Source: Candidatus Pullichristensenella stercoripullorum (lineage in GTDB: Bacteria > Bacillota > Clostridia > Christensenellales > Aristaeellaceae). Taken from it: DNA of 5,623 nucleotides. The notes under the pieces are model-generated. The model was given only the letters and a program-made list of their open reading frames with translations. It did not search any database and had not been told where the DNA came from. Location: NCBI GenBank assembly GCA_018712885.1, contig DVGE01000276.1, positions 1 to 5,623 of the forward strand, given 5' to 3'. Each line of letters opens with the position of its first letter. The first letter of the stretch is position 1. Shown here one piece after another: positions 4,524 through 5,623 of this stretch. The translations under genes and the position numbers were made by a program.

Positions 4524-4940
4524 CTAGTTTTTGCGCGCGTGCTCCATAAAGTCGCTGACCATGAAGCTGTGCTGTCCCCGCGCCCAGTTGCGGGAAACGT
4601 AGCTCGCGCCCGCCGTGGCCGGCCCGGTGATGGCGATCAGCGGCCAGAGGATGAGCAGATACGTGAACGCCAGCGAATACACGCGCGCGCCCATGTCCGC
4701 GCCGGCGGGCGCGTCGGCGAGCATCTGCACGAGCGTCAGCAGATTGACGCCCGACCAGATCACCGCCGGCAGCCAGAAAAGCAGATAAAAGAGGTTCTGC
4801 CCCACCATGGCGCTCCAGCGGACGCCCAGCGCGTCGAAAAAGAGCTTCACGCGCGTGTCCGGCAGGTCCTCAGGGCGGAAATCGCGCCCCGGCGCGCGCT
4901 CAAAGCGCCCCGCGCCAAAGAATTTGGAAAAAAAGCTCAT
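4524..4940 (-). CDS. N-terminal open part of the DUF624/YesL-like gene (138 aa)
   Basis: This is the part that would be made if the amber codon stops translation. A cytoplasmic start (MSFFSKFFG, 1-9) and a charged stretch to about 45 precede a transmembrane segment near 48-72 (NLFYLLFWLPAVIW core). A short loop rich in A, D and G follows, then a second segment near 87-108 (YLLILWPLIAITGP core). The conserved GPATAG turn (106-111) and an amphipathic stretch to residue 138 close it. Only about two of the expected five or six membrane helices are included, so the fragment is unlikely to be functional alone. It has its own promoter and ribosome binding site. Confidence 0.6.
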   Translation of the reverse strand: MSFFSKFFGAGRFERAPGRDFRPEDLPDTRVKLFFDALGVRWSAMVGQNLFYLLFWLPAVIWSGVNLLTLVQMLADAPAGADMGARVYSLAFTYLLILWPLIAITGPATAGASYVSRNWARGQHSFMVSDFMEHARKN

Positions 4941-4960
4941 GGTTGCCTCCTGTTTTCCCC

Positions 4961-4989
4961 ATTATAACAGAACGCGCCCCCGCTGGGAA
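4961..4989 (-). promoter_or_regulatory. Extended -10 promoter of the DUF624-VOC unit
   Basis: The minus strand reads TTCCCA (4989-4984), a 17-base spacer, then TGT-TATAAT (4969-4961): a perfect -10 with a TGn extension and a weak -35. The predicted start near 4954 gives a very short leader of about 14 bases, with the AGGAGG site (4951-4946) almost at the 5' end. The -35 box lies in the loop of a GC-rich hairpin (4973-4997). Confidence 0.7.
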
Positions 4990-4997
4990 GGGGCGCG
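4973..4997 (-). terminator. GC-rich hairpin overlapping the DUF624 promoter, possible second terminator
   Basis: A perfect 8-bp stem pairs CGCGCCCC (4973-4980) with GGGGCGCG (4990-4997) around a 9-base loop. On the minus strand TTCTGTT follows, a weak U-tract. It may back up the upstream GreA-like terminator, keeping that transcript out of the DUF624 gene. The same DNA includes the -35 box and part of the spacer of the DUF624 promoter. Confidence 0.35.
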
Positions 4998-5017
4998 CCG
5001 GATGAAATTTGCGTATC

Positions 5018-5057
5018 AAAAGAGCGCGCGGCCATGTCCGCAGACCGCCGCGCGCCC
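5018..5057 (-). terminator. Intrinsic terminator of the GreA-like gene
   Basis: Six bases past the stop codon, the minus strand forms an 11-bp stem (5057-5047 with 5032-5022, one G.U pair) around a 14-base loop. TTTT (5021-5018) then GATAC follows. The very GC-rich stem plus T-run is a convincing intrinsic terminator and separates this gene from the DUF624-VOC unit. Confidence 0.75.
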
Positions 5058-5063
5058 CTGCCC

Positions 5064-5564
5064 TCAAAAGCTGCTGATGGGCAGGCTCTCGTCATCCTTG
5101 CCCTTTTCGATGGAGACGATCTCCACGCAGTAGCGCCCCGTCTCCGCGTCCACCCAGGCCTGCTCGCCCACCTTGCGGCCCATCACCGCCTTGCCCAGCG
5201 GCGATTCCTTGCTGATGAGCCCCTTGAGCGCGTCCTGCCTGAGCGTCGTCACCAGGCGGATGGTCTCGGTATCGCCATCCTCCGGGTAGCGGATGGTCAC
5301 GGTGTCGAAAAGCCCGGCCACGTCCGCGGGGCTGTCCGTGGAGATGACCTTAGCCGTGGCCACCATGCGCTTCAAATAGCGCAAACGGCTGTCGCAGCGG
5401 CGCTGCTCCTGCTTGGCGGCCTTGTATTCGTAGTTCTCGCTGAGGTCGCCGAAGGCGCGCGCGGTCTTGACGTCCTCCATGATCTTCGGGCGCAGCACCG
5501 TGGTGCGGTAGTGGATCTCCTCCTGCATCTTGCGGATATCGACCTCTGTCAGTTCGTCGTACAT
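5064..5564 (-). CDS. GreA/GreB family transcription elongation factor
   Basis: This 166-residue cytoplasmic protein has both Gre domains. The N-terminal coiled-coil (about 5-80) carries the family signature ARAFGDLSENYEYKAAKQEQ (35-54). The loop acids Asp40 and Glu43 reach into the RNA polymerase secondary channel and help cleave backtracked RNA. The C-terminal FKBP-like domain (about 84-160) includes the typical ISKESPLGKAVMGRKVG (117-133) and VEIVSIEKG. E. coli GreA is 158 residues. The start MYDELTEVDIRKMQEEI differs from the usual YLT..G...L..EL of housekeeping GreA, so this may be a clostridial paralog, and I give no symbol. The ATG at 5564 follows AGGGAGGA (5578-5571) by 6 bases. An ATG at 5571, within the ribosome binding site, is out of frame. 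The gene is monocistronic, with its own promoter and terminator. Confidence 0.92.
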   Translation of the reverse strand: MYDELTEVDIRKMQEEIHYRTTVLRPKIMEDVKTARAFGDLSENYEYKAAKQEQRRCDSRLRYLKRMVATAKVISTDSPADVAGLFDTVTIRYPEDGDTETIRLVTTLRQDALKGLISKESPLGKAVMGRKVGEQAWVDAETGRYCVEIVSIEKGKDDESLPISSF

Positions 5565-5591
5565 GGCGCATCCTCCCTTCCGCGTCCCGCT

Positions 5592-5620
5592 ATTGTAGCA
5601 CGTTTGCCGGCAAAAAGCAA
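5592..5620 (-). promoter_or_regulatory. Extended -10 promoter of the GreA-like gene
   Basis: The minus strand reads TTGCTT (5620-5615), a 17-base spacer, then TGC-TACAAT (5600-5592). This is one mismatch from the -10 consensus, with a TGn extension. The predicted start near 5585 gives a leader of about 21 bases carrying a strong ribosome binding site. Confidence 0.6.
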
Positions 5621-5623
5621 GCG

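Larger units (their letters stand above)
4011..4940 (-). pseudogene. DUF624/YesL-like membrane protein gene interrupted by an in-frame amber codon
   Basis: Two open stretches on the minus strand lie in one uninterrupted reading frame, separated only by a TAG at 4526-4524. Together they encode 309 positions, with the stop at 139. The product is a polytopic membrane protein resembling the DUF624/YesL family, whose role is poorly known; some members sit beside carbohydrate transport genes. Just before the stop the family-like segment GPATAGASYV (106-115) is followed by SDFMEHARKN, then stop, then KQALFVSTVTGALP. From memory, family members read N-W-K-Q-A or N-W-K-Q-S here, so a TGG-to-TAG change at one base is the simplest explanation. 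No frameshift is present and codon use is similar on both sides, suggesting a recent lesion, a strain polymorphism or a sequencing error. The ATG at 4940 follows AGGAGG (4951-4946) by 5 bases. The gene overlaps VOC by four bases. Confidence 0.8.

Noticed and set aside
4011..4940. Two independent membrane-protein genes, or genome-wide amber recoding such as pyrrolysine
   Set aside because: The second part lacks a good start and ribosome binding site, and the halves join into one family-length protein. The VOC gene ends normally at TAG, so amber is a working stop, and no pyrrolysine genes are visible here.

Overview
The window looks like part of a GC-rich Gram-positive Clostridia chromosome, perhaps from a gut or rumen Oscillospiraceae- or Christensenellaceae-type anaerobe. 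The clues are strong AGGAGG-type ribosome binding sites, near-consensus sigma-A promoters with 17-base spacers, a DegV/FakB protein, a DUF624 (YesL-like) membrane protein and a clostridial-style GreA-family factor. The taxon is inferred; no rRNA or other marker gene is present.

Layout, left to right. Positions 1-308 hold no credible protein gene. Instead, 19-270 folds into a compact branched structure: a 23-bp outer stem encloses five consecutive hairpins, and a GC-rich hairpin with a short T-run follows. All three wobble pairs in the main stems are G.U only when the plus strand is read as RNA, so I call it a candidate plus-strand structured RNA. A MITE-like or other repeated palindromic element is the main alternative. 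Next comes a minus-strand CPA2-type cation:proton antiporter (309-1553), divergent from a plus-strand LysR-family regulator (1721-2611). Their two promoters lie almost on top of each other, face to face (1627-1658). The LysR gene converges on a minus-strand DegV/FakB gene (2660-3529), with a bidirectional terminator between them. DegV has a perfect TTGACA-17-TATAAT promoter framed by an 8-bp inverted repeat.

Upstream on the minus strand is a two-gene unit: a DUF624/YesL-like membrane protein (4940-4011) overlapping a VOC/glyoxalase-fold metalloenzyme (4014-3634) by ATGA. The membrane-protein gene carries one in-frame amber codon at codon 139. It falls where I expect a family tryptophan in an N-W-K-Q-A motif, so a single TGG-to-TAG change explains the break. 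At the right edge is a complete GreA/GreB-family elongation factor (5564-5064) with its own extended -10 promoter and an intrinsic terminator.

The genes form separate short transcription units: antiporter, LysR, DegV, DUF624-VOC and GreA-like. The clearest functional link is LysR controlling the divergent antiporter. The items most worth following up are the structured element at 19-270, the amber-interrupted DUF624 gene, and the two unusual promoter arrangements.
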